DNA from: Eudoraea sp.
GTDB taxonomy: Bacteria; Bacteroidota; Bacteroidia; Flavobacteriales; Flavobacteriaceae
Assembly (NCBI GenBank): GCA_013041785.1
Contig: JABDRK010000195.1
Location: forward strand, 1 to 8,597
Reading direction: 5' to 3'
Length of the DNA stretch: 8,597 nt
Part shown: piece by piece, positions 1 through 6,311 of the stretch
Numbering within the stretch: the first letter of the stretch is position 1
Layout: each line of letters starts with the position of its first letter
Program-made: the position numbers and the translations under genes
The notes under the pieces: generated by a model
Database searches by the model: none
Seen by the model: only the letters and a program-made list of their open reading frames with translations
Told to the model about the DNA's origin: nothing

Positions 1-139
1 GAGCGAGGTCTTCCTTTGAATAACAGGGTTTTAACGCGATTTCCTCAGCGGTTTGGAATGGGGTTTGTGAATCCCGTTCCTTTTGATCGGGAGCCGGTGA
101 ATCCAGGCGCAGCTGCTGCAGGTTTCGTCTATTCATCAT
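1..139 (-). CDS. mutB: Methylmalonyl-CoA mutase alpha (large) subunit, N-terminal fragment
   Basis: Only the first 46 codons lie in the window; the gene runs off the left edge. In other bacteria this subunit carries the adenosylcobalamin and the active site that isomerises (R)-methylmalonyl-CoA to succinyl-CoA. The visible peptide begins MMNRRNLQQLRLDS and reaches QTPFQTAEEIALKPCYSKEDLA. The last part matches the conserved opening of large subunits (T-A-E-G-I-x-x-K-x-x-Y-x-x-E-D-L), although the usual Gly is Glu here. Two tandem ATG codons are possible starts, at 139 and 136; the second would give MNRRNLQ, which looks like the usual form. The start lies inside the 3' end of mutA (11-base overlap from the first ATG), so translation is probably coupled to mutA. 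Identity rests on this short segment and on the partner gene directly upstream. Confidence 0.88.
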   Translation of the reverse strand, partial: MMNRRNLQQLRLDSPAPDQKERDSQTPFQTAEEIALKPCYSKEDLA

Positions 140-1502
140 CAAGTCTTTCTTGTTCTTCCTTTTCTGCCAAGCGTTTTTCTATAATCGGTTCAAGCACGGT
201 CTTTCGTGCTTCCTTTTTCAGGAAAGGCGATTTTTCTATAGTTTCTTTCATCCGATCTACAGAATTCGGGTATTTATTACTTCCAACAAGGACTAATTTT
301 CCTGAATCATAGGCCGACTGCTCCCGATCCGAACTTTCCCGAATCTTCCGCTGCAGGGTTTGGTTTTTGAGTTGTGTCAGCCATCCCCCACCAGCTTCTA
401 TATCTTTAAATAGGGCAAGGGCCTTTTCTGCCAGTTGTCTGGTAAGGCTTTCAATATAGTATGCACCATCAGCGGCATTACCAACCTTATCAAAATAGCT
501 TTCCTTCTTTAAAATCAGCAATTGATTTCGGGCAATGCGATCCCCAAAATCATTCTGCTTGTGGTAAATCGCATCATAAGGCATGTTTACCACCGTATTT
601 GCACCGCCCAGAACGGCCGACATACATTCGGTGGTAGTACGTAACATATTGACGTTATAGTCGTACAGGGTTTTATTACGCCGGGAAGGCTGAGCCACAA
701 TATGACAGGGGTTTTCCAGGCCGAATTCAGCAGCCAGGGATCGCCAGAGGAGCCTCAAGGCCCGCAATTTGGCAATTTCAAGAAAGTAATTGCTCCCTAC
801 GGATACCTGGAAGGTGATGGGGGTTGCTACTTCCTTTAATAATTCATGAAACCGATGCAGGTACTCTGCAGCATGAGCAATTCCATAGGCCAACTGCTGT
901 ACCATATGGCCTCCGGCATTTTGATACAAGGTCATATCTACCTGCAGCAGGCTGCCGGAAGGATGCTTTTGCAGCTTATCTTTCAGGGCTTTCAGATCCT
1001 GGGCTTCATCTATATGCCAGTTTCCAGTTTTTGCCAGGTTTCCCAAAGGGTCCAGCTCCAGGAAAATTAATCCCTTATGCTTCCCTGCGAATTCCAAAAA
1101 AGGGATAATGCTTACCGCTGAGACCGACTCAAATTGAACATAAACGGGTGTATGCTGTAAAGCTATCCCCTTAAACAAAATTTCCGGATCTACTTCGTTA
1201 TTGTGGATATTAAAAATCAGGCTTTCGATACCATTGGATAACAAATCATGGGCACACCGATTTGCCTGCCCCGAATTAGAAACCGTTACAACTTGTCCAA
1301 TAAACCAATTATGGGGAGTTGCCGGGGAAGCGCCATTTTCACTTAGGTCTTCGTGATTGTAGAAAGGTTTTACCTTGATATTTTCAGGGGTATCCCAGAT
1401 CAGTGTCTCGTTGTAATCCGCCCCTTTCAGATCAACTTGTATTTTTTGTTTCCAGGCCTTAGCGGAAATTGGCGTAAACTCGGCAAACAAATTATTCTTC
1501 AT
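129..1502 (-). CDS. mutA: Methylmalonyl-CoA mutase beta (small) subunit, short form
   Basis: This is the non-catalytic partner of MutB in the cytoplasmic heterodimer that feeds propionyl-CoA carbon into succinyl-CoA. The 457-residue product shows the family's N-terminal block (DLKGADYNETLIWDTPENIKVKPFY, about residues 24-48 apart from family variation). A TIM-barrel-like mutase core follows, with TTTECMSAVLGGANTV near 289-304, MPYDAIY near 307-313, and the conserved helix region YYIESLTRQLAEKALALF near 348-365. It ends in a charged tail (KRLAEKEEQERLDDE). The classical beta subunit of Propionibacterium is about 640 residues and has a degenerate C-terminal B12-binding domain. This protein stops after the linker and appears to lack that domain, which I believe is common in Flavobacteriia. 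The start overlaps the end of ftsB by 11 bases, and its own end overlaps mutB by 11 bases. It could be labelled only as mutase family, but the pairing with mutB makes the subunit assignment firm. Confidence 0.93.
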   Translation of the reverse strand: MKNNLFAEFTPISAKAWKQKIQVDLKGADYNETLIWDTPENIKVKPFYNHEDLSENGASPATPHNWFIGQVVTVSNSGQANRCAHDLLSNGIESLIFNIHNNEVDPEILFKGIALQHTPVYVQFESVSAVSIIPFLEFAGKHKGLIFLELDPLGNLAKTGNWHIDEAQDLKALKDKLQKHPSGSLLQVDMTLYQNAGGHMVQQLAYGIAHAAEYLHRFHELLKEVATPITFQVSVGSNYFLEIAKLRALRLLWRSLAAEFGLENPCHIVAQPSRRNKTLYDYNVNMLRTTTECMSAVLGGANTVVNMPYDAIYHKQNDFGDRIARNQLLILKKESYFDKVGNAADGAYYIESLTRQLAEKALALFKDIEAGGGWLTQLKNQTLQRKIRESSDREQSAYDSGKLVLVGSNKYPNSVDRMKETIEKSPFLKKEARKTVLEPIIEKRLAEKEEQERLDDE

Positions 1503-1827
1503 CCTTTTTGGATTTTAAACTGTCTTCGTATTCAATCAGGTAAATCTCTTCGTTCTTCTTTTTCAGATAGTATTGTTCCCGTGCAAATTTTTCAAGTTCT
1601 CCGGGATCAGATAGCTTGTCCAGTATTTTTTTGTCTTTGTCGATCTCAGTACGGAGGAATTCCTTTTGCTTTTCCAGCTTTTTGATCTCTTTTTTCAATT
1701 CGAGATGAATCATGAGGGAGTTGGTATCAAAAAAAACCATCCAGACCACAAATACGGTCAATACGAGGATATACAGGTTAGTTAGTATGCTGAACCACTT
1801 GCGTTGTCTTAGTTCTTTCCAGCCCAT
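1492..1827 (-). CDS. ftsB: FtsB/DivIC-family septum formation initiator protein
   Basis: This is a small bitopic membrane protein of the divisome. In characterised bacteria FtsB/DivIC pairs through a coiled coil with FtsL and helps activate septal peptidoglycan synthesis. The 111-residue product has a short cytoplasmic basic N-terminus (KELRQRKW), one hydrophobic segment at about residues 13-33 (FSILTNLYILVLTVFVVWMVFF), and then a Lys/Glu-rich coiled coil at about 38-72. The family-typical end block follows (DPGELEKFAREQYYLKKKNEEIYLIEY), matching the E-x-x-A-R-E-x-Y-x-x-x-K signature. The tail is acidic and basic (KSKKDEE). It starts 6 bases after the udk stop and overlaps mutA by 11 bases, so it is almost certainly co-transcribed with metabolic genes. 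The family is clear; whether to call it FtsB or DivIC is a naming choice the sequence cannot settle. Confidence 0.88.
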   Translation of the reverse strand: MGWKELRQRKWFSILTNLYILVLTVFVVWMVFFDTNSLMIHLELKKEIKKLEKQKEFLRTEIDKDKKILDKLSDPGELEKFAREQYYLKKKNEEIYLIEYEDSLKSKKDEE

Positions 1828-1833
1828 GACAAC

Positions 1834-2442
1834 CTATTGGATTTTCTCGTTGATTATGGTGCGAACAAGATCGATCGCCACGGTATTGTATTTATTATTC
1901 GGGATAATAAGGTCTGCGTGTTCTTTTGTGGGCTCAATGAATTGGTCGTGCATGGGTTTAAGGGTAGACTGATAGCGTAAAAGTACTTCTTCGATATCTC
2001 TTCCGCGTTCATTTATATCGCGCTTTAGTCGACGTATCAGGCGTTCATCTGAGTCGGCATGCACATAGATCTTAATGTCAAACATTTCCCGTATTACCGG
2101 ATTGGTCATGATCAGGATCCCTTCAACGATCATGACTTTTCTGGGGTAAGTGAGTATAGTTTCCTGAGTCCTGTTGTGATTGGCAAAAGAATAGATGGGT
2201 TGCTCAATAGGCCTTCCTTGCCTCAATACTTCAAGGTGCTCGCCCAACAGTTCAAAATCAATGGCTCTGGGATGGTCAAAATTAATACGAATCCGTTCCT
2301 CAAAAGTCAAATGAGAAAGATCGTTATAATAGGAATCCTGAGAGATAACCCCTACCTCATGGTCCGGAAGTTCCTCCACCAGTTGATTCACCACGGTGGT
2401 TTTTCCACAGCCCGTACCTCCGGCAATCCCAATGATTAACAT
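1834..2442 (-). CDS. udk: Uridine kinase (uridine/cytidine monophosphokinase)
   Basis: This cytoplasmic enzyme of pyrimidine salvage phosphorylates uridine and cytidine to UMP and CMP. The 202-residue protein is close to the usual bacterial length of about 205-215. It opens with the P-loop GIAGGTGCGKTT (residues 5-16). Next come the nucleoside-site block SQDSYY (34-39) with the family's conserved Asp, and NFDHPRAID (54-62). The Walker-B-like strand is VMIVEGIL (103-110). The lid helix region is RLIRRLKRDINERGRD (134-149), and the C-terminal PMHDQFIEPTKEHADLIIP (163-181) is typical of Udk. The ATG at 2442 puts the P-loop at the usual distance from the N-terminus. It is the first gene of the minus-strand operon udk-ftsB-mutA-mutB and diverges from the carboxylase operon. 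An inverted repeat lies 23 bases upstream of its start (2466-2488). Confidence 0.95.
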   Translation of the reverse strand: MLIIGIAGGTGCGKTTVVNQLVEELPDHEVGVISQDSYYNDLSHLTFEERIRINFDHPRAIDFELLGEHLEVLRQGRPIEQPIYSFANHNRTQETILTYPRKVMIVEGILIMTNPVIREMFDIKIYVHADSDERLIRRLKRDINERGRDIEEVLLRYQSTLKPMHDQFIEPTKEHADLIIPNNKYNTVAIDLVRTIINEKIQ

Positions 2443-2465
2443 ATACGTTTATTTACTTCAAAAAT

Positions 2466-2488
2466 AAGGATTTGCACTCAAAATCCTT
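2466..2488 (-). promoter_or_regulatory. Inverted repeat just upstream of udk (operator or leader hairpin)
   Basis: Perfect 8-base arms AAGGATTT (2466-2473) and AAATCCTT (2481-2488) flank a 7-base spacer. Read on the minus strand, towards udk, the hairpin is followed at once by ATTTTTG, so it resembles a weak attenuator with a U-rich run ending about 17 bases before the udk ATG. The same run contains TATTTTTG (2459-2466), which fits the TAnnTTTG -7 box, so the repeat could instead be an operator lying just upstream of a -7 element. One arm also belongs to a direct repeat of AAAATCC (2480-2486 and 2492-2498, 12 bases apart). The stem has only two G:C pairs. The repeat is directly visible; both functional readings are inference. 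Confidence 0.4.
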
Positions 2489-2511
2489 CTTAAAATCCCT
2501 CCGCGGTTACA

Positions 2512-2531
2512 GGCTGACCCTTATGGCAGCC
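2512..2531. repeat. GC-rich hairpin in the divergent region
   Basis: The arms GGCTG (2512-2516) and CAGCC (2527-2531) are perfect complements. The stem can extend by CC (2518-2519) with GG (2525-2526) past a bulged A at 2517, closing a 5-base loop. It is followed on the plus strand by an A-rich run and on the minus strand by no T tract, so it does not look like an intrinsic terminator in either direction. It would fall in the 5' leader of udk if that transcript begins further upstream. Confidence 0.3.
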
Positions 2532-2622
2532 AATCGAAAAAAATATGATAAAATTCATATTTCCCCCATTGTCAAGCAATTACATTTGTGGGAGCGCCCT
2601 TACTATTGACAGCGGATTCAGG

Positions 2623-2641
2623 GCCTGATCGATTCTCAGGC
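2623..2641. repeat. Inverted repeat GCCTGA / TCAGGC
   Basis: The 6-base arms GCCTGA (2623-2628) and TCAGGC (2636-2641) flank a 7-base loop. The left arm can alternatively pair with the CAGG just before it, so two folds compete. No T tract follows on the plus strand, so a terminator is unlikely. It lies about 113 bases upstream of the carrier-protein gene and could be part of that transcript's leader or a protein-binding site. Function is unknown. Confidence 0.28.
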
Positions 2642-2671
2642 AAAAACATATTTTGAATCCCGGGGATGTGT

Positions 2672-2706
2672 CGTTAACGCTAATACTATTAATTTAGTAA
2701 TTAACG
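2672..2706. promoter_or_regulatory. Nested dyad symmetry upstream of the carboxylase operon (candidate operator)
   Basis: The palindrome CGTTAACG (2672-2679) supplies CGTTAA, which is inverted as TTAACG at 2701-2706. Inside this outer pair lie TACTA (2684-2688) and TAGTA (2695-2699) around TTAATT, giving a two-layer dyad centred near 2690. TTAACGC also occurs as a direct repeat (2674-2680 and 2701-2707, 27 bases apart). The block ends 47 bases before the carrier-protein ATG, a position consistent with overlap of the promoter. Both this and the neighbouring stretch are AT-rich, so chance palindromes are possible. Confidence 0.35.
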
Positions 2707-2753
2707 CGCTTAACTACGTTATCTTTAGTAAGAATTCTTCAAATAGAGCTTAT

Positions 2754-3239
2754 ATGAAAGACTCCTTTAAAGTGAAGGTGAACGGGGATTTCGAATACAG
2801 CCTTAGTGCAGCAGACCTCAACATGCTCGATTGTATTGAGACCGATGCCGGTTCCTACCACGTATTGATTAATAATCAGCCTTATTCGGCAAAGGTGCTT
2901 CAATCTGATTTCAATCACAAGCATTATGAAATTCAAATCAACAGCAACCGCTTTATGGTTGAGATATCCAACAGGCTTGATTTGTTGATTGATGAGATGG
3001 GGTTTTCGCTTGTTTCTTCCATGAATATAAGTTCCATTGAGGCCCCAATGCCGGGCTTGATTCTCGATATCAACGTCAGCGTTGGTCAGGAAGTAAATGA
3101 GGATGATGCACTGCTCGTTCTTGAGGCTATGAAAATGGAAAACATCATCACGGCACCCCGGGGTGGTGTTATCAAAGCCATACATATATCTAAGGGGAAT
3201 CCGGTAGATAAAGGCCAATTGCTAATCGAATTCGAATAA
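2754..3239 (+). CDS. Biotin carboxyl carrier protein of an acyl-CoA (propionyl-CoA) carboxylase
   Basis: This small protein carries covalently bound biotin between the carboxylase and transferase active sites. The 161-residue product has an N-terminal region of about 85 residues (KVKVNGDFEYSL...) of the kind found in Bacteroidota carrier subunits. A biotinyl domain follows at about 93-161. It contains APMPG near 96-100 and the biotin attachment motif EAMKMEN, with the target lysine at residue 127, and ends with the usual V-x-x-G-Q-L-L-x-E-F strand. The gene leads the plus-strand operon and is followed after 11 bases by the biotin carboxylase gene. Annotation pipelines often name this family acetyl-CoA carboxylase carrier. 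The adjacent PccB-type transferase and the divergent methylmalonyl-CoA mutase favour propionyl-CoA as substrate. In classical PCC this domain is fused to the biotin carboxylase; here it is a separate polypeptide. Confidence 0.9.
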   Translation: MKDSFKVKVNGDFEYSLSAADLNMLDCIETDAGSYHVLINNQPYSAKVLQSDFNHKHYEIQINSNRFMVEISNRLDLLIDEMGFSLVSSMNISSIEAPMPGLILDINVSVGQEVNEDDALLVLEAMKMENIITAPRGGVIKAIHISKGNPVDKGQLLIEFE

Positions 3240-3250
3240 GACTCATACCT

Positions 3251-4693
3251 ATGAAGAAAATCTTGATTGCCAACCGGGGGGAGATAGCCATACGGGTCAT
3301 GCAAACTGCAAAAAAGATGGGTATAAAAACCGTTGCGGTCTATTCTGAAGCCGATCGAAATGCGCCCCATGTGCGTTTTGCGGATGAGGCCGCATATATC
3401 GGTGAAGCACCGTCTAAGCAATCCTATTTGAGAGGATCGCATATTATTGCAGTGGCCAAATCCCTGAATGCAGATGCTATTCATCCTGGGTATGGTTTTC
3501 TGAGTGAGAACGCTGATTTTGCCGAAGAAGTGGAAAGCAATGGCCTCATATTCATTGGTCCCAAGGCCAAAGCGATTCGGATGATGGGGAGTAAACTGGC
3601 AGCAAAAGAAGCGGTTAAAAAATATAAGATTCCGATGGTGCCGGGTATAGACGAGGCCATTACCGATGTTAAGAAAGCAAAGGGTATTGCGAGGGAGATT
3701 GGTTACCCTATACTCATCAAAGCCTCGGCTGGAGGTGGGGGTAAAGGGATGCGCATCGTAACTCAGGAGAAAGACCTGGAGTCCCAGATGAGCCGGGCTA
3801 TTAGTGAGGCTACTTCGGCTTTTGGAGATGGTTCTGTGTTCCTTGAAAAATATGTGACCTCCCCGCGACATGTGGAGATCCAGATTATGGCCGACAGCCA
3901 TGGCAATATTTTATATTTCTTTGAGCGGGAGTGCAGTGTGCAAAGGCGTCACCAGAAAGTAGTGGAGGAAGCCCCATCTGCTATCCTTAGCCCTGAGCTG
4001 AGAAAAGAAATGGGGGTTGCTGCTACCCAAGTTGCCAGGTCCTGTGATTATCTCGGTGCTGGTACGGTCGAATTCCTGATGGATGCCGACCTGAATTTTT
4101 ACTTTCTGGAAATGAATACCCGGCTGCAGGTGGAACACCCGGTCACAGAACTGATATCCGGGGTAGATCTGGTGGAATTGCAAATACGGGTAGCACGCGG
4201 GGAGGCCCTGCCTATGCAGCAGGAGGATCTGGAAATTAACGGGCATGCCATAGAACTCCGTGTCTATGCAGAAGATCCCCTCAACAATTTCCTTCCCAGC
4301 GTGGGTAAACTGGAAAGGTACAGGCTTCCTGAAGGAAAGGGGATACGGGTCGACAATGGTTTTGAGGAAGGCATGGATGTACCCATTTACTACGATCCCA
4401 TGTTATCCAAACTCATTACTTACGGAAAAAGCAGAGAGGAGGCCATAGAACTAATGATCCGGGCAATCGACCAATACGAAGTAGAAGGGGTGATGACCAC
4501 CCTGCCATTTGGTCGCTTTGTTTGTGAACATGACGCGTTCCGGTCTGGTAATTTCGACACCCATTTTGTCAAAAATTACTATTCTCCCGATATACTCAGG
4601 AAGAATGAGGAAGAGGAAGCACGTATCGCTGCGATAATCGCTCTTAAACAGTACCTAAAAGACCAAAAGGTCTTACGTACCCCTAACAATTGA
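3251..4693 (+). CDS. accC: Biotin carboxylase subunit of propionyl-CoA (acyl-CoA) carboxylase
   Basis: This cytoplasmic ATP-grasp enzyme carboxylates biotin on the carrier protein with ATP and bicarbonate. It is 480 residues long, against 449 for E. coli AccC. The N-terminal biotin-carboxylase domain begins KKILIANRGEIAIRV. The glycine-rich ATP loop is SAGGGGKGM (159-167) with the preceding Lys158. EKY (199-201) and RHVEIQI (206-212) follow. The signature EMNTRLQVEHPVTE (287-300) includes Glu287, Asn289, Arg291 and Glu295, aligning one residue below the E. coli catalytic numbers 288, 290, 292 and 296. Arg337 corresponds to E. coli Arg338. All catalytic residues I can align are present. A charged extra tail (about 450-480) lies beyond the core and carries no biotinyl domain. 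The gene sits 11 bases after the carrier gene and only 3 bases before the transferase gene, so the three are one operon. This is probably the PCC component rather than the fatty-acid-synthesis AccC, by context. Confidence 0.92.
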   Translation: MKKILIANRGEIAIRVMQTAKKMGIKTVAVYSEADRNAPHVRFADEAAYIGEAPSKQSYLRGSHIIAVAKSLNADAIHPGYGFLSENADFAEEVESNGLIFIGPKAKAIRMMGSKLAAKEAVKKYKIPMVPGIDEAITDVKKAKGIAREIGYPILIKASAGGGGKGMRIVTQEKDLESQMSRAISEATSAFGDGSVFLEKYVTSPRHVEIQIMADSHGNILYFFERECSVQRRHQKVVEEAPSAILSPELRKEMGVAATQVARSCDYLGAGTVEFLMDADLNFYFLEMNTRLQVEHPVTELISGVDLVELQIRVARGEALPMQQEDLEINGHAIELRVYAEDPLNNFLPSVGKLERYRLPEGKGIRVDNGFEEGMDVPIYYDPMLSKLITYGKSREEAIELMIRAIDQYEVEGVMTTLPFGRFVCEHDAFRSGNFDTHFVKNYYSPDILRKNEEEEARIAAIIALKQYLKDQKVLRTPNN

Positions 4694-4696
4694 AGC

Positions 4697-6238
4697 ATGG
4701 ATCAGAAAATCGAAAAGCTTAACGAAAAAATAAAACTCGCTTACCTGGGTGGAGGAGAAGAACGCATAGCAAAGCAACACGCTAAAAAGAAACTCACGGC
4801 CAGGGAGCGTATCGATTACCTTCTGGATGAAGGATCCTTTGAAGAAATGGGTATCCTGGTTTCGCACAGGACTACGGATTTTGGGATGGATAAGGAAATA
4901 TATTACGGTGATGGGGTGGTTACAGGATACGGAACGATCAATGGGCGTTTAGTTTATGTTTATGCGCAGGATTTTACGGTTTTCGGGGGCGCGTTATCGG
5001 AGACTCACGCAGAAAAAATTTGTAAGGTAATGGACCTTGCCATGAAAGTTGGGGCTCCGGTAATCGGGCTGAATGATTCCGGAGGGGCTCGTATTCAGGA
5101 AGGTGTGAAATCCCTGGGAGGATACGCGGATATCTTTTATCGCAATGTTCTCGCTTCGGGAGTAGTGCCTCAAATTTCAGCAATCATGGGCCCCTGTGCC
5201 GGAGGTGCCGTATACTCTCCGGCAATGACCGATTTTACCTTTATGGTAGAGGGGACCAGTTATATGTTTGTTACGGGACCTAATGTGGTAAAGACGGTCA
5301 CCAATGAGGATGTAACTTCAGAGGAGCTCGGTGGAGCCAGCACACATGCTGTGAAATCCGGGGTTGCCCATCGTACCAGTACCAATGACGTAACCTGTAT
5401 GGAAGACGTTAAAAAACTACTGAGTTACCTGCCTCAGAGTAATCGGGAAACTCCTAAGGATCTCCCCTATGAACTTCAGGATGAGCTTAGAAATGAGCTT
5501 GCCGGGATCATTCCGGATCATCCCAACAAACCTTACGATATGCACGATGTGATCAATGGGATAATCGATAAGGAGTCTTTCTTTGAAATTCATGCGAAAT
5601 ATTCAGAGAATATTATAGTGGGGTTTGCCCGCCTTGGCGGGAAAAGTATTGGAATCATTGCCAATCAACCCATGTATCTGGCGGGCGTCCTGGGAACTAA
5701 TAGTTCGGTGAAAGCTGCCCGTTTTGTGCGATTCTGTGACAGCTTTAATATTCCCATACTGGTTCTGGAAGATGTGCCTGGTTTCCTTCCGGGAACAGAT
5801 CAGGAATGGAATGGAATAATTGTACATGGAGCCAAATTGCTGTATGCATTTTGTGAAGCCACAGTTCCCAGGGTGACGGTTATTACGAGAAAAGCTTATG
5901 GAGGAGCCTATGACGTAATGAATTCCAAGCACATTGGTGCAGACTTCAATTTTGCCTGGCCCAGTGCAGAGATTGCCGTAATGGGGGCAAAAGGGGCCAG
6001 TGAGATAATCTTCCGCAAGGAAATCGCGGATGCGGAAGACCCCACAGCAAAACTGGCTGAGAGAGAGGCAGAATATGCGGATAAATTTGCCAACCCCTTC
6101 CTGGCGGCAAGCCGGGGCTTTATTGATGAGGTGATCCTGCCAGAACATACACGTCGCAAGCTTATTAAAGCCTTTACTATGCTTGAACAAAAACAAGTGG
6201 TCCCTCCGAGTAAAAAACACGGGAATATACCCTTGTAG
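4697..6238 (+). CDS. pccB: Propionyl-CoA carboxylase carboxyltransferase (beta) subunit
   Basis: This subunit transfers the carboxyl group from carboxybiotin to an acyl-CoA, most likely propionyl-CoA, giving (S)-methylmalonyl-CoA. At 513 residues it has the usual PccB length and its two crotonase-like halves. The N-terminal half has [12 protein letters not shown] (126-137) and the oxyanion-loop [12 protein letters not shown] (165-176). The C-terminal half has [18 protein letters not shown] (357-374), HGAKLLYAF (377-385) and [11 protein letters not shown] (398-408). The Asp in AYDVM (residue 406) aligns, as I recall, with Asp422 of Streptomyces coelicolor PccB. That residue distinguishes propionyl- from acetyl-preferring enzymes, so it supports PCC. 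The ATG is 3 bases after the accC stop. There is no clear terminator after its stop. A broader acyl-CoA specificity cannot be excluded from sequence. Confidence 0.93.
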   Translation: MDQKIEKLNEKIKLAYLGGGEERIAKQHAKKKLTARERIDYLLDEGSFEEMGILVSHRTTDFGMDKEIYYGDGVVTGYGTINGRLVYVYAQDFTVFGGALSETHAEKICKVMDLAMKVGAPVIGLNDSGGARIQEGVKSLGGYADIFYRNVLASGVVPQISAIMGPCAGGAVYSPAMTDFTFMVEGTSYMFVTGPNVVKTVTNEDVTSEELGGASTHAVKSGVAHRTSTNDVTCMEDVKKLLSYLPQSNRETPKDLPYELQDELRNELAGIIPDHPNKPYDMHDVINGIIDKESFFEIHAKYSENIIVGFARLGGKSIGIIANQPMYLAGVLGTNSSVKAARFVRFCDSFNIPILVLEDVPGFLPGTDQEWNGIIVHGAKLLYAFCEATVPRVTVITRKAYGGAYDVMNSKHIGADFNFAWPSAEIAVMGAKGASEIIFRKEIADAEDPTAKLAEREAEYADKFANPFLAASRGFIDEVILPEHTRRKLIKAFTMLEQKQVVPPSKKHGNIPL

Positions 6239-6311
6239 CCTCTTTTGCCTTTGTTTTTAAAGCTGAGATAAATCATAGCATATTTCAATCTAATGGATTT
6301 ACTTACGGCCG

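Larger units (their letters stand above)
2443..2753. other. Divergent intergenic region between udk and the carboxylase operon
   Basis: These 311 bases hold no convincing coding sequence on either strand. They must carry the promoters for both operons. I see several inverted repeats, listed separately at 2466-2488, 2512-2531, 2623-2641 and 2672-2706. There is also a 10-base palindrome AAGAATTCTT at 2730-2739, and a CCGCGG at 2500-2505. Matches to the Bacteroidota -7 consensus TAnnTTTG are TACATTTG on the plus strand (2581-2588), TATTTTTG on the minus strand (2459-2466), and the near match TATCTTTA on the plus strand (2720-2727). None has a TTG at the expected 17-23 base spacing, so I do not assign a promoter. 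Neither start codon is preceded by a clear Shine-Dalgarno sequence. Confidence 0.7.

Noticed and set aside
2581..2588. TACATTTG as the promoter -7 box of the carboxylase operon
   Set aside because: It matches TAnnTTTG, but no TTG lies 17-23 bases upstream and the leader would be about 160 bases, so it is left as a candidate only.
2739..3218. A 159-codon minus-strand open frame opposite the biotin carrier gene
   Set aside because: The plus-strand frame contains the EAMKMEN biotin site and a known fold, so the minus frame is a shadow.
3086..3901. A 271-codon open frame on the minus strand opposite the carrier and biotin carboxylase genes
   Set aside because: It lies antisense to two clearly recognisable conserved genes, its peptide has no recognisable motif, and it has a composition typical of shadow frames.
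5603..6220. A 205-codon minus-strand open frame opposite pccB
   Set aside because: It is fully antisense to conserved pccB sequence and shows no domain or motif.
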